Source: Typha latifolia (Eukaryota > Streptophyta > Magnoliopsida > Poales > Typhaceae). Taken from it: DNA of 64,000 bases. The notes beneath the pieces are model-generated. The model was not told the DNA's origin, did no database searches, and worked only from the letters and a program-made list of their open reading frames with translations. Within the stretch, counting starts at the first letter, position 1; every line of letters starts with the position of its first letter. The DNA lies in NCBI GenBank assembly GCA_019914945.1, contig CM034108.1, positions 8,489,280 through 8,553,279 of the forward strand. The letters are read 5' to 3'. The translations under genes were made by a program, and so were the position numbers. Shown here one piece after another: positions 9,214-20,846 of this stretch.

Positions 9214-10310
9214 ATTAGCGGCCTACACCTGAGGTCGGGAAGTCTGTGTGGCATTCAGGTAGTTATACTGCACAGTTAGGACTAGATTATAATGATAGAA
9301 GAACATGATTATGAGGCGGGGATATAACTCTAGCGGTACCCGATGATGTAGGGTTAGGGCGTCTGTTGATGAGCTGAGAGCTCCCGATTCTCCCGCCGAG
9401 GGCGGTGATGATTTAGAGAGAGTGAGATATGGGCTTACGACCGAGGTCCTTAATCTGATGGCCACAGACGACCGGTCACATGTAGTGTTGACATACATGT
9501 GTAGGTGGCATTACCGCTAGATGTGTATATATCCCCCCTCGATGTATGAGATAGCGGATGATTATGTGATGGATAATTATTTCTTGATAGTATTTACCCT
9601 ATGTGGTGAATAGCTCGGTGAGCGATGATAAGTATGATTAATGCTTTGTGTAGGCATGAGATGACTAAACTGTTATTTTATTGCTATGCATAACATGTGA
9701 AATCTATGATTGAGATGTGTACGAATAAGAGATTGTATCAAGCTTTATATCTGTGTGAACTTATCGTGATACGTTTAGGAACTAGCATGTTCCAGGATAG
9801 TGACTGGTAATCTTAATCAATTACATTGATTTAGTAAATTGTAGTAAGTCATTTCAACCAGCATATCGTTATTGTTAGCAAATATAGGCATACATTGGAT
9901 ATACACATGTGATTTCATTATTTTAAATTGTATGGATCCTACTCGCTGGGCTGTAAGCTCACCACCTCGTGGTGGCATTATTTCAGAGCTAGGGGATGCA
10001 GGTGCGGGTAGTGAGGAGTAGCTGCTTTTTCTTTTCAGAATGTACGTTAGATGTATTAAGCCCCTGCGAGGGCATTATGATGATGTTGTATTTTGGACTT
10101 TAGCATTGTATTTTGGATGTATATTTGGAAGGCTTGTTGTGGCCTGTGGAACTTGTATCCAGACTCTTATAGTTGAGTTTATTTATGGTGAAATTGTGCT
10201 GTTGTGTGCCTTGTGAAATCCTTGTACTGACAGGTCATGTGATACACCGCGTGGGGGGATTTACCCACGCGGTTTACACGTGTATTTGGAGGTTTGGGTG
10301 TTTCAAGTTT

Positions 10311-10601
10311 TCTCTGACAAGCTCGACGGTTGGAAAGGTTCTTTCGACGTCAGAACAGAGTTCTTTGACGAGTCGGCAACCATGCGAACCACTGTTGAAT
10401 CGAGGAAGACCATGCATGGCCGCTGGATATCCCCCATTAGGAATCCTCATCAGTGGTGAGAGAGATGATCCGAAACCGCGAGTTCCAGCACTTGGGCCGC
10501 CTTACACCACCCCCTTTTGTAACCACGGCGAGTCGGCAACCAGGAAGAAATCATGTACGTTCTCAAGCGACCATCCACCATTCTCCTTAGTCAATCAATA
10601 G
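10311..10601 (+). pseudogene. C unit 1 copy of the family C reading frame (part)
   Basis: Continues the C unit 1 frame after the solo LTR. It encodes QPCEPLLN, then a glycine/proline-rich stretch with RVPALGPPYTT and CNHGESATRKKS, and stops at TAG 10599-10601. C unit 2 reads through that stop and unit 1 reads through a stop present in unit 2 (13129). Stops that fall in different places imply an intact ancestral frame. I do not recognise the protein. Confidence 0.5.
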
Positions 10602-11388
10602 TTGACCGCGACAGCGTCAACACCGACAATGACGTTGCAACTCCCCGCCGAGCAGCAGCTCGAAGGAGAAGGCTGCAATCTTCTACCCATGGCAGCACCG
10701 GCCGTTGACAGCCCCATAAAGACCTTGTGGGCCGCCGCTTTTCTCACCTAGATGACTGAAAGCTTCTTGTCGTTGCTGCAACTAAACGAAGAAGAAAGAG
10801 ATGAAGATTTTGCTTTTGCCAAACTCAGCCTTCCATAGCAGTCGACGACCGCCACCCAAGAGAGACTTGACTAGGTTGAATTTCTAAACATGAGTTGGGT
10901 TGGACCTAAGAACCAAAGGGGTCTAGTCAAGTGTGAGTAATCTCTAGACTTGGGAACTTAATTAAGTCAAATAAGGGACCTGATCAGAAACCATCTACTT
11001 GACTTAAGTCGAGTTTGCTTATACTAGGACGCATTTGACTTGGATCCTAATCCATGGAGTGGGCAGAATGATTATGAGCATAACCAACAGTCAGTTCGGC
11101 TGGTTGAACCTAACTCGAGTCACTAGGTCGACCTAATTAGGATCCACCAACTACATCTAACTCGACCTTTCAAGCGCAATCAGATGCACCAGATTTCTAT
11201 AGCTGAATTGACATTGAGTCAATTGGTTCAACCACCCGAGACCAAGTGGACTCAATGCAGACGAACCCGAATCCCACCTTGGGCTAGTAGGAGTACAAGT
11301 ATCCAAGCTCGACTGAGGATGACCCACCGAACACAGCAAGTTCGACTCGAGTCACCTTGAGGGCAAGGTGTATGGAAGCGTGGTGGAT

Positions 11389-12486
11389 TGATATGATTCG
11401 GACTTCACCGATGATGTCTCGAGCATGGATACACTTTAGGGGTGTCTTTTATTCTTCTTTTAGTGTTTATTTCATAGAATAATAAGTTTTCTGTATATCG
11501 CGCTCGAACACAGATGGAGTGCGTTCGAATGCACTTGTGAACGCCTACATCAATTTCGTAAAAATAGAGAACGTGAAATGAGCATTCAAACGCGATCGAG
11601 CACGTTCGAGCGCGGCTGGAGCACGTTCGAATGCGCTTGTGAACTCCTACATCAGGTTCGCAAATATAGAGAATGCAAAATGTGCTACTATTTTAGGTTT
11701 AATAATTGCCATTTTTAAATTGTTTGGTTAGCATCTAAAAGTGTGGATGGCAACCATAGAAGCATTATGGAATGAATTGAGTTTTGCCCTAGCCTCCTTC
11801 ATTTTCCTCTCTCTTATTATCGCTGGCAATGCAAAATGTGTATTCGAATGCGGTCGACGAAAATATACCATTTTAGGATTAATAATTGTCATTTTTGAAT
11901 TATTTGTTTAGCCTATAAAGGTGTGGATGGAAACCATAGAATCATTATGGAATGAATTAAGTTTTGCCCTGGCCTCCTTCATCTTCTTCTCTCTCATTCT
12001 CTCATTCCCTGGCGTTGCCACTTCTAACACCCCCTAGACTGGCCCCTCACCCTAGTCCCTTAGGGACGGCCCACTCACTTCTTCGAATCTATCTATCACC
12101 TTACCCTAACCCCTTCCCTAATCTATAACCTTCCACCTCCACTTACTCATTGTTGCCACCACATTATCGTCGGTCCACCATCCTCCACCATCATCAAGGA
12201 TCTCGTGCCTCCATCCACGGATCCAAAGATGGACTCCCTGATGTTCGTCTACTGATCGGATGATATCTCGAGATCCCACTGTCCGATTCTTCAAAAACTA
12301 GATTTGTTGGAAAGCTCTTTTCTAGGGCTACATAGAATTTTCACATCAATCCAATGGCTGCATCATTTGGGATCTATTTCCAAAATTCCTTATCAGATTC
12401 TGTCCAAATCTAAAAATCGGGAGAGATTGAACCTTAGACGAAATGGGAGATCATATCAACTTGGTATCAGAGCAGAGATCATATCA
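11389..12486 (+). repeat. C-family LTR 2, with duplicated promoter block
   Basis: Starts TGATATGATTC after a purine tract and ends GATCATATCA before a primer-binding site. It contains a GTTCGAACG-type cluster (11508-11640). A block of about 180 bp holding the TATA region and following GGATGG..ACCATAGAA..CATTATGG phrase occurs twice (about 11690-11830 and 11860-12000). It carries one internal primer-binding-site copy (12462-12473), 28 bp before the real one at 12490. Confidence 0.85.
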
Positions 12487-12489
12487 AGC

Positions 12490-12501
12490 TGGTATCAGAG
12501 C
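12490..12501 (+). promoter_or_regulatory. Primer-binding site, C unit 2
   Basis: TGGTATCAGAGC after the LTR terminus ATATCA; a second copy sits 28 bp upstream inside the LTR. Confidence 0.9.
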
Positions 12502-12545
12502 CACCATTCATAGGACACGTGCTTCCTCTGACGACAACCAGATCC

Positions 12546-12665
12546 ATGGCTGCACGGCAAGATGAGGAAGATAAGATTTCCTCAATAGAAGAGGGGGAAA
12601 CGGTTGTAGGGACTTTCACCCGCGGAACCGCCCGACTAAATCTTAATATGGATGGCCATCTATAA
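12546..12665 (+). pseudogene. C unit 2 gag leader fragment (39 aa)
   Basis: MAARQDEEDKISSIEEGETV..., nearly the same as in unit 1 and ending at the equivalent TAA (12663-12665). An indel relative to unit 3 separates it from the MMMEMM stretch at 12670, which continues in another frame into the unknown C reading frame. Confidence 0.75.
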
Positions 12666-12669
12666 TTAG

Positions 12670-13476
12670 ATGATGATGGAGATGATGTAGGAAATATGGC
12701 CGTGGCCGAAACCTTCTTCAACAAGCATGGCAATCGCAAGGCAGCATGGGGAGCCCTCTGCAACATACCCAACATCCTCAACGGTCTCCCCGTTCCCCAC
12801 AAAAATAAGGGAGAGTTCGGCTATCCAGCAAGATCGAGCTTCTACACCCCGACCCTTGGTCAGCCGCAACGAATCGCCACCGGCTACAATGGAATCCTCA
12901 ACCATCGTAGCAGCCCTCGAAACCTCCACATCTTCCCATACACCGGAGACCTCGCCAACAAACCGCGAAAGGCTTGCCGCACCCTTCTCGAGTCCTCTAG
13001 AATCAGTGAAGAGTCTAGCTTCAAGGCAGCAGTTTTCTTCGGCAAGCTCAACGGTTGGAAAGGTTCTTTCGACGTCAGAACGGAGTTCTTCGACGAGTCG
13101 GCAACCATGCGAACCACTATTGAATTGAGGAAGACCATGCATGGTCGCTAGATATCCCTCATTAGGAATTATCATCAGTGGTCAGGAAGATGATCCGGAA
13201 CCGCGAGTTCCAGCACTTAGGCCACCTTACACCACCTCCTTTTGCAACCATGGTGAGTCGGCAACCAGGAAGAAATCATGTATGTTCTCAAGTGACCATC
13301 CACCATTCTCCTCAGTCAATCGACAGTTGACTGCGACAGCATCGTCACCGACGATGATGTCGCAGCTCCCCGCCGAGCAGCAACTCGAAGGAGAAGGTTG
13401 CAATCTTCTACCCATGGCAGCACCGGCTGTTGACGGCCCCATAAAGACCTTGTGGGCCGCCGCTTTTCTCACCTAG
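12670..13476 (+). pseudogene. Family C reading frame of unknown function (most complete copy)
   Basis: Reading on from the gag-leader MMMEMM motif at 12670, this frame is open to 13476 except for TAG at 12688 and TGA at 13129. It encodes about 265 codons, rich in Ser, Thr and Pro (SSTIVAALETSTSSHTPETS), then a glycine/proline part (ISGQEDDPEPRVPALRPPYT) and a tail ending KTLWAAAFLT. Unit 3 (31776-32612) and unit 1 (10311-10601) share the frame with different stops. A second frame (12696-13151) is also open. No gag capsid, zinc finger or enzyme motif is visible. It may be a novel gag replacement or captured DNA; the function is unknown. Confidence 0.5.
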
Positions 13477-14114
13477 ACGACTGAAAGCTTCTTGTCGTTG
13501 CTGCGACTAAACGAAGAAGAAAGAGATGAAGATTTTGTTTTTGCCAAACTCAGCCTTCCACAACAGTCAACCACCGCCACCCCAAGAGAGACTTGACCAG
13601 GTTGAATTGCTAGACATGAGCTGGGTTGGACCTAAGAACCAAAGGGGTCTAGTCAAGTGTGAGTCATCTCTAGACTTGAGAACTTAATTAAGTCAAATAA
13701 GGGACCTGATCAAAAACCATCTACTTGACTTAAGTCGAGTTTGCTTATACCAGGACACATTTGACTTGGGTCCTAATCCAAGGAGTGGGTAGAACGATTA
13801 TGAGCATAACCAACAGTCAGTTCGGCTGGTTGAACCTAACTCGAGTCACTAGGTCGACCTAATTAGGATCCACCAACTACATCTAACTCGACCTTTAGAA
13901 AGCAATCAGATGCACCAGATATCTATAGCTGAATTGACATTGAGTCAATTGGTTCAACCACCCGAGACCAAGTGGACTCAATGCAGAGGAACCCGAATCC
14001 CATCTTGGGCTAGTAGGAGTACAAATATCCAAGCTCGATTGAGGATGACCCACCGAACACATCAAGTTCGACTCGAGTCACCTTGAGGGCAAGGTGTATA
14101 GAAGCGTGGTGGAC
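13477..14114 (+). other. C unit 2 3' non-coding region and polypurine tract
   Basis: No sustained frame. It contains many CGACCTAAC/GACTTAAGTC-type phrases (a degenerate ACTCGAGT theme at 13620-13870) and the conserved tail (13975-14098) that recurs at 11230, 55420-55560 (minus) and 61768. It ends in GAAGCGTGGTGGAC next to LTR 3. Confidence 0.6.
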
Positions 14115-15084
14115 TGATACGATTCAGACTTCACCGATGATGTCTCGAGCATGGATACACTTTAGGGGTATATTTTATTCTTGTTTTAGTGTTTATTTCA
14201 TAGAAAAATAAGTTTTCTGTATATCGCGTTCGAACGCGGATGGAGTGCGTTTGAATGCACTTGTGAACGCCTGCATCAATTTTCCAAAAATAGAGAATGA
14301 GAAATGTGCATTCGAACGCGATCGGGCACGTTCGAACGTGGATAGAGCACGTTTGAATGCGCTTTTGAACGCCTGCATCAGGTTCGCAAATACAGAGAAC
14401 GCAAAATGTGCTACTATTTTAGGTTTAATAATTGCCATTTTTAAATTATTTGGTTAGCCTCTAAAAGTGTGGATGGCAACCATAGAAGCATTATGGAATG
14501 AATTGAGTTTTGCCCTAGCCTCCTTCATCTTCTTCTCTGTCATTATTGTCGGCAACGCAAAATGTGTATTCGAACGCGGTCGACGAAAATATACTATTTT
14601 AGGGTTAATAATTGTCATTTTTGAATTGTTTGTTTAGCTTCTAAAGGTGTGGATGGCAACCATGTAATCATTATGGAATGAATTAAGTTTTGCCCTGGCC
14701 TCCTTCATCTTCTTCTCTCTAATTCTCTCGTTCCCTGGCGTCGCCGCTTCTAACCCCCCCTCGACTGGCCCCTCACCCTAGTCCCTTAGGGGAATCTATC
14801 TATCACCTTACCCTAACCCCTTCCATAATCCATAACCTTCCACCTCCACTTACTCACCATGCCAACCCCATTAACGCCGGTCCACCATCCTCCACCATCA
14901 TCAAGGATCTCGTGCCTCCATCCACGGATCCAAAGATGGACTCTTTGATGTTCGTCTACTGATCGGACGATATCTCGAGATCCCACCGTCCGATTCTCCT
15001 AAAACTAGATTTGTTGGAAAGATCTTTTCTAGGGCTACAATACTAGAATTTTCACATCGATCCAATGGCTGCATTGTTTGGGAT

Positions 15085-15517
15085 TGTTAGGTTTTTATTT
15101 GTTGGCAATTGTGTACAAAATATTCTAAGTGTATTTTTTCATCTATATGAGCTTTACACAAGTTTAGAATATCTCTGGTTTGAAGAATTGCAAGATTATT
15201 GGAGAAAAACCGTCGAGTTCACACCGCGTTCACAAACGCATTCGAACGCAGGTACTGCGTTCACACAGATAGAGAGCCGTGTTCACAAACGCGTTCGAAC
15301 ACGGGTACTGCGTTCACATAGATAGAGAGCCGCGTTCACAAACGCGTTCGAACACGGGTACTGCGTTCACACAAACCGAGAGCTACGTTCACAAATGCGT
15401 TCGAACGCAACCTAAAGAATTCAAGTTGTCACGTTCGAATGCACTCGGGCCCGTTCGAACGCACCCGGTCCGCGTTCGAACGCACCAACGAAGTTTGATA
15501 AAATTAGACTTTCGTGA
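15085..15517 (+). repeat. S1 5' LTR, 3' part deleted
   Basis: Starts TGTTAGG. It holds four ~53-bp units built on GCGTTCACAAACGCGTTCGAAC (about 15229-15410), followed by further GTTCGAACGC motifs. At ACTTTCGTGAG (~15517) it jumps into gag; the ~500 bp containing the TATA box and U5, seen at 31141-31625, is lost. Confidence 0.85.
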
Positions 15518-16111
15518 GTCCAGCCTTTCAAAACATTTGAGTTTCAGGCAAAAGTTACAGCAATTGAGGAAAGTAAGTACATCGATTCTATGAAAGTTGA
15601 ACAATTGGTAGGAAATCTACAAATATTTGAGTCCAGCCTTTCAAAACCGAGGAAGTCCAAAGGGATTGCCCTATCCACAGTTGAACAAAGTATAGAGGAG
15701 TCTGATGATGAAGGTGATTTAGATGTTGAGATGTTGGCCATGTTCGTCAAAAAGTTCAATAAATTCTTTCGAAAGCCAAACAAGTTGAATGCTGAAAAAC
15801 TTGAGAAAAGCAAAGCATTTATGAAAAAGAAAAATACTGCGAGTTCAAACTCAGGTGTGAGCAACAACGGTGTCAAACAGAAAAATAAGAATTATGTGAA
15901 TAAACTTCAATGTTTTGAATGTTCTAGTTTTGGACACATAGCACAAGAATGCCCTAATCGCCTTAAGAAGGGTAAAGCTATGAAAGTTACTTGGGATGAC
16001 TCAGATGAATCTGATGATGATTCTAGAAAAGACGAAGAAAACTTTGTTGCTTTTGCCTCTTCTCTACTCAATATTGATTCCGTTGTTGATATTGATAGTA
16101 CAGATGATTAG
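15518..16111 (+). pseudogene. gag: S1 gag, C-terminal part with zinc knuckle
   Basis: Copia gag fragment; open frame 15590-16111 (173 aa), with degenerate gag sequence before it. It is lysine rich (FNKFFRKPNKLNAEKLEKSK), then has a CCHC zinc knuckle CFECSSFGHIAQECPN at about residues 103-118, for RNA binding in the particle, then an acidic Ser/Asp tail (DSDESDDDSRKDEENFVAFA). The N-terminal gag region is missing because of the deletion from the 5' LTR. The frame stops at TAG 16109; S3 reads on for six more residues at the same place before its own stop. Confidence 0.8.
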
Positions 16112-16266
16112 GATATGTTACCAGCTGAAAAAGATGAATCTGAAATACAAAAGACATATAATGACCTGTACCTAGAGTCGTTTAAACTCAAGAAAAGCAA
16201 CTTAGACTACATCAATGACTCAAGGTAATCAAACTTGAAAGAATTCAATTTGAGGAAAAGTACAAA

Positions 16267-17400
16267 TTGGAACTTGAACGTGTCAAAAACCTTTCGGAAC
16301 AACTTAACAATGCAAAAAATAAAATGAAGGGTGATGAAATTGAACTAGAGCGACTGAATAAGGAAGTGACATTTCTAAAAGGTAAGAACAAACTTGACGA
16401 GATCCTAAAGGCTCAGATCTTTGGAAAAGACAGGTATGGTGTTGGATACACTAGTAATTCAAATAATAATAAAACTATCTTCGTTTCTACAGGTATACAA
16501 AAGGAAAAATATCTGAAGTCATCAGCCGCATTTACAAATCAATCCTGGATGAATGCTTCTAAACTGAAGTTGAATCTACAAACTGGTGAATCGTCAACGG
16601 CACCAAAGGTAAACTTTAGTCACACTCCTCGACAAAAGGTGAGTAGAAAATGGTTTATTCCGACATGCTATCATTGCGGTATTCTAGGGCATATTCGACC
16701 TCATTGCAAATTTTTGCAAAAACCTAGAACTGCTTTTATTTATGGGATAAAAACAAAGGCCATATGGGTCAAGAAAAGTGATTTGAAATGTTATGTTGTG
16801 CATACAGCTTTGAAAACTTTAAATTCTGATTTATGGTATTTAGACAGTAGCTGTTTAAGACATATGTCGGGTGACAAGTCGTTATTTTCCAATCTTGAAA
16901 AACATGAAGGGGGAGTTGTGACATTCGGAGATGGTAATTCATCCAAGGTAATAGGTAAAGGAAAGGTAAGTTCTCCGAGGGTTCCTATTCTTAAAAATGT
17001 TCTTTATGTTAAAGGCTTGAAAGCAAATCTTTTGAGTATCAGTCAATTTTGTGATGAAGATTATGAGGTAAAATTCTCCAAAAATGATTGTACTATTCTA
17101 GATCATGGTGGTAATGTTATATGTTATGGATCTAGAATATCTGATAATTGCTATGTTGTTGGAACGTCACATAAACTGAAATGTAACAGTGCCTCTTTTG
17201 ACATTGCAGATCTTTGGCATCAACGTCTTGGACATGTGAATCACAAGGAATTATTTACTCTTTCCAAACAAGAAGTGGTAAGAGGAATACCTAAGATGAA
17301 AGAAATGTCAAAAGGAGTGTGCGGTTCGTGTCAAATTGGAAAACAAACTAGGATTTTACATAAGAAGGTAAATGCAGCTACCACCGACCGTGTGCTCTAA
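16267..17400 (+). pseudogene. pol: S1 gag C-terminus, protease and integrase zinc-binding domain
   Basis: 377-aa open frame. Residues 1-50 form a predicted coiled coil (ELERVKNLSEQLNNAKNKMK). A second knuckle CYHCGILGHIRPHC lies at about 134-147. The protease motif is near residue 193, where the usual D-S-G reads LDSSC: the catalytic glycine is changed to serine, so it is probably inactive. The integrase HHCC zinc-binding region follows (LWHQRLGHVNHKEL, then CGSCQIGKQ). It stops at TAA 17398-17400, where S3 has CAA. Two knuckles and a coiled coil fit Sirevirus gag. Confidence 0.82.
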
Positions 17401-19238
17401 TTAGTTCACATGGACTTGATGGGTCCAACAAAAACGGAAAGTCTTGGAGGTAAACACTATATATTCTTAATGGTCGATGATTACTCCAGATATATGTGAG
17501 AAGTCTGAAATCTTTGAAGTTTTTAAATCACTATGCTTAAAATTGCAGAATGAAAAATCTATTACCCTAGTTAGGATTCGTTCTGATCATGGTAGAGAAT
17601 TTGAAAATGAAAATTTTTCCATATTTTGCGATTCTCTTGGTATTCAACATGAATTTTCAGCTCCTATAACTCCACAACAGAACGAGATTGTGGAAAGAAA
17701 GAACCGAGTTGTGCAGGAAATGGCTAGGGTTATGCTTCACGCTAAAAAGGTTCCCCAAAGGTTTTGGGCAGAGGCGGTCAATACAGCGGTACATGTGATA
17801 AATCGTGTTTATCTAAGACCAGGTACAAAAATGACTACATATGAAATCTGGAAAGGTAAGAAACCTAGTGTTAAATATTTTCGAGTTTTTGGTAGTAAAT
17901 GCTATATCTTGCGTGATCGAGAATATTTGACTAAATTTGACACTAGAAGTAACGAAGGCATCTTCTTAGGGTATTCAAATAATCGCAGAGCCTATAGAGT
18001 ATTTAATCTTGACACTTCTACTGTTATAGAATCTGCTAATGTTATGATAGATGAATCCACTACTGATTTAACTGAAGCTACTCCTATTTCTGTTTCTGCA
18101 GATACATATGACGAAGAAATAGGAAAGGAGCTTGATCTGGAAATTGAGAATCAGGACGAGGACAAAGTTGAAATGAACAAAGATGACTACAACGTACCGG
18201 AACTATCTGCCAGAGTGAAATCAAATCATCCACTGTCACAAGTGATCGGAGACGTAAATGAACCAATTAAGACAAGACGACAAATCCAAAGTGAGGTATC
18301 ATTTACTTGTTATACATCTTCTTTTGAACCTAAAAATGTGAAAGAAGCATTGTTAGACGATTCTTGGGTTAATGTTATGCATGAGGAATTAGAGCAATTT
18401 TCTAGGAATGATGTTTGGTATTTAGTTCCTAGACCTAAGAATGTGAACGTCATTGAAATAAAATGGATTTACAAGAATAAAAGTGATGAACATGGCAATA
18501 TAGTTCGAAATAAAGCTAGACTCATAGCACAGGGATATACTCAAGTTGAGGGTATAGATTTTGATGAGACATTTGCTCCTGTTGCTAGATTAGAATCTAT
18601 TCGTATATTGCTTGCTATTGCTTGTCACTTAAAATTTAAATTATATCAAATGGATGTAAAAAGTACTTTCTTGAATGGTACTCTGAATGAAGATGTTTAT
18701 GTGGAACAACCGAAAGTGTTCGAAGATCAAAAATTTCCTTCTCATGTGTTTAAACTGAAAAAGGTCCTCTACGGGCTAAAACAAGCTCGAAGAGCTTGGT
18801 ATGAGAAATTGACCACTTTTTTAGTGGATGCGGGATTCACTCGAGGGGGAGTGGACAAGACATTGTTCATTAGACGGTCAAACAAGAGTTTAGTTGTGGC
18901 ACAAATATATGTGGATGACATTGTCTTCGGGGCAACGAGTCGATCATTAGCTAAGGAGTTTGCAGATCTTATGCATAGTCATTTTGAGATGAGCATGATG
19001 GGTGAGTTGAAGTTCTTTTTGGGACTTCAAATTACTCAGTTGAAAAGAGGGATATTTATCGCTCAAACCAAGTATGCTAAGGATCTTATGACTAAATTCG
19101 GTTTAGAAAATGCAAAATATGCTAGAACTCCTATGAGTAGAACTACCGAACTAGGTAAGGATATTTCAGGAAAAAGTGTTGATCAGACACTATATAGGAG
19201 CATGATTGGTAGTCTTTTGTACTTAACTGCTAGTAGAC
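17401..19238 (+). pseudogene. pol: S1 integrase core and reverse transcriptase
   Basis: Open frame 17477-19264, of which element sequence runs to 19238. Integrase core residues are visible at IRSDHGREFENE (second Asp) and QQNEIVERKNR (Glu); the region with the first Asp (17410-17480) is broken by a ~19-bp deletion relative to S3 (after TACTCCAGATATA, ~17492). Reverse transcriptase follows: [20 protein letters not shown], then QMDVKSTFLNG and the active-site box YVDDIVFGA. It ends at YLTASR, where a solo A LTR is inserted; RNase H resumes at 20277. The frame is otherwise intact for nearly 600 codons. Confidence 0.88.
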
Positions 19239-20276
19239 TGATACGATCACGCCTCTGTCTATGAAGCTCTGATACCAGCTTGATACGATCACACCTCTGG
19301 CTATGGAGCTCTGATACCAAGCTTGATACGATCACTCCTTTAGGGCTAAAGATCGATCTTTTCTAATTCTCAGATCTGGACTAGATCTTGCACAGAACGT
19401 TGAAATAAGATCCTGAAATATGCCGCCGTCGGATCAACATAAAACTTTGATATGTTGTAGCCCCAGAAAAGATCTTTCCAACAAATCTAGTTTCAGGCAA
19501 ATCGGATGTAGGGATCTCGAGATATCGTCCGATTTGTGGACAAAGGTCAGATGGTCTGTTTTGGATCCGTGGATGGAGGCACGTGATCCTAGGTAATGGT
19601 GGTTGAAGGTGGACCGGCGTTAATGTGGTGGCACCGGTGAAAAGTGATGGTGGAAGGGTTGTGGTTGATGGAAGGATTAGGGCAAGTGTGGGATAGATTG
19701 GACGAAGGGGGAGAAGAGGGCCACCCCTAAGGGACTAGGGTGATTAGCCGGACGAGGGAGGTTAGAAGCGGCGTCGCCGGGGATTGAGAGAACGGGAGCG
19801 AAGAAGACGAAGGAGGCAAGGCAAAACTCAATCTCAATAATCAATAATCAATTTGGTTGCCTACCACATCCTTTTATAGGCTAACCAACAACTCAAATTA
19901 ACCCTAAAAACACAATTTTCGTCGACCGCGTTCGAACTCGCCCGACCGCGTTCGAACACACCGAGTTCGCTCTTCTGGATTTGCGAATGTGATGCAGGCG
20001 TTCGAACGCGCGATCGAATGCGCCTGTCGGTATTTGCGAATGCGATGCAGGCGTTCACAGTGCGTTCGAATGCACCGCGTTCGAACGCACAGTACATTCT
20101 CTTCACCACGTTCACAACTCTGTTCACAAACCGCGTTCGAACTCACTCCACCCGCGTTCGAACACGACTTACAAAAAACTTATTTTAATGGAAATTAAAC
20201 ACTAAAACAAGAAATAAAAATACTCCTAAAGTGAATCCATGCTCGAGACGACGTCGGTGAAGTCCGAATCGTATCA
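19239..20276 (-). mobile_element. Solo LTR of family A inside S1 reverse transcriptase
   Basis: 1038 bp flanked by perfect TSDs TAGAC (19234-19238 and 20277-20281). Plus-strand ends are TGATACGATC and AATCGTATCA. No internal region is present. It contains two full primer-binding-site copies near its outer end (19266-19277 and 19308-19319, 42 bp apart), a GTTCGAACG cluster (19925-20165) and TATA (19873-19881). Because the TSDs enclose everything, the primer-binding-site copies belong to the LTR itself. Confidence 0.94.
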
Positions 20277-20846
20277 TAGACCTGACATTGCATTTAGTGT
20301 CGGTGTGTGTGCTAGGTTTCAATCTGAACCTAAGGAGATATATTTGTTTGCTGTGAAACATATTATAAAATATGTCGGTGGCACAGTTGACTTAGGTATC
20401 TGGTTTACGTATGACTCGGGAACTATCATATCTCGATACACGAATTCTTATTGCGCAGGTTCATGTGATGATAGAAAAAGTACCTCAGGTGGATACTTTT
20501 ATATTGGAAACAATCTGGTTGCTTGGCACAGTAAGAAACAAAACTCGATATCTTTATCTACTGCGGAGGCCGAGTACATTACAGCGGAAGTTGTTGATCT
20601 CAGTTACTATGGATGAAACAGATGGTCAAAGATTACGACATTGAACAAGATACTATGGTGCTTTATTGTGACAACATGAGTGCTATTAATATATCGAAAT
20701 ATCCTGTTCAACACTCGCGTACAAAACATAATAATATCCGACATCATTTTATACGCGAGTTAGTTGAAGACAAAATAATAGCACTAGAACATGTTGAGAT
20801 GGAGAAACAGTTGGGTGATCTATTTACAAAACCTTTGAATTTATAG
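20277..20846 (+). pseudogene. pol: S1 RNase H, one frameshift
   Basis: Copia RNase H, which removes RNA from the RNA:DNA hybrid. Motifs in order: DIAFSVGVCARFQSEPKE, a DRKSTSGGYFYIGNNLVAWH block, SLSTAEAEYI, then after a frame change at ~20610 LYCDNMSAINISK and LGDLFTKPL. The normal SDW motif reads as NSYCAG (20441-20458), losing its Asp. It ends at TAG 20844-20846; S2 continues with QRFEYLRTSLGICALD at this place. Confidence 0.85.

Larger units (their letters stand above)
4514..10305 (+). mobile_element. T-type solo LTR (Tekay/Del-like), holding nested element A1
   Basis: Begins TGTAACACCCC and ends GGTGTTTCA. It is flanked by perfect 5-bp TSDs AGTTT at 4509-4513 and 10306-10310, and C-family sequence reads on across the site. 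Without the nested A1 element and one of its TSDs it is about 1.67 kb. There is no internal region, so it is a solo LTR left by LTR-LTR recombination. The phrase at 9937-9955 (GGATCCTACTCGCTGGGCT) suggests the Tekay/Del chromovirus group; that assignment is from memory of LTR style, without a protein. Confidence 0.88.
4170..11388 (+). mobile_element. C unit 1 internal region, interrupted 4514-10305
   Basis: Non-autonomous internal sequence with no gag capsid or pol domain. The left part is 4170-4513; the right part resumes at 10311 after a solo LTR flanked by AGTTT repeats. Its frames match C unit 2 (12696-13476), with stops at different places. The last ~150 bp (11230-11371) is a conserved tail, followed by a purine tract ATGGAAGCGTGGTGGAT (11372-11388) immediately before LTR 2. 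Confidence 0.75.

Noticed and set aside
12666..13175. 169-aa minus-strand frame in C unit 2
   Set aside because: Not preserved: the matching stretch in unit 3 is open only in pieces, whereas the plus-strand frame is in register with the gag leader.
15229..15490. Possible CRISPR array (regular repeats with spacers)
   Set aside because: The repeats vary, the spacers are themselves repeats, the context is a plant LTR, and no cas genes exist.
19861..20198. Open frames such as VNACIAFANTDRR and FERGRASSNAV on both strands
   Set aside because: Translations of the GTTCGAACG cluster in A-family LTRs (also 30346-30657, 48139-48437, 52558-52905). They lie upstream of the TATA box and have no coding context.
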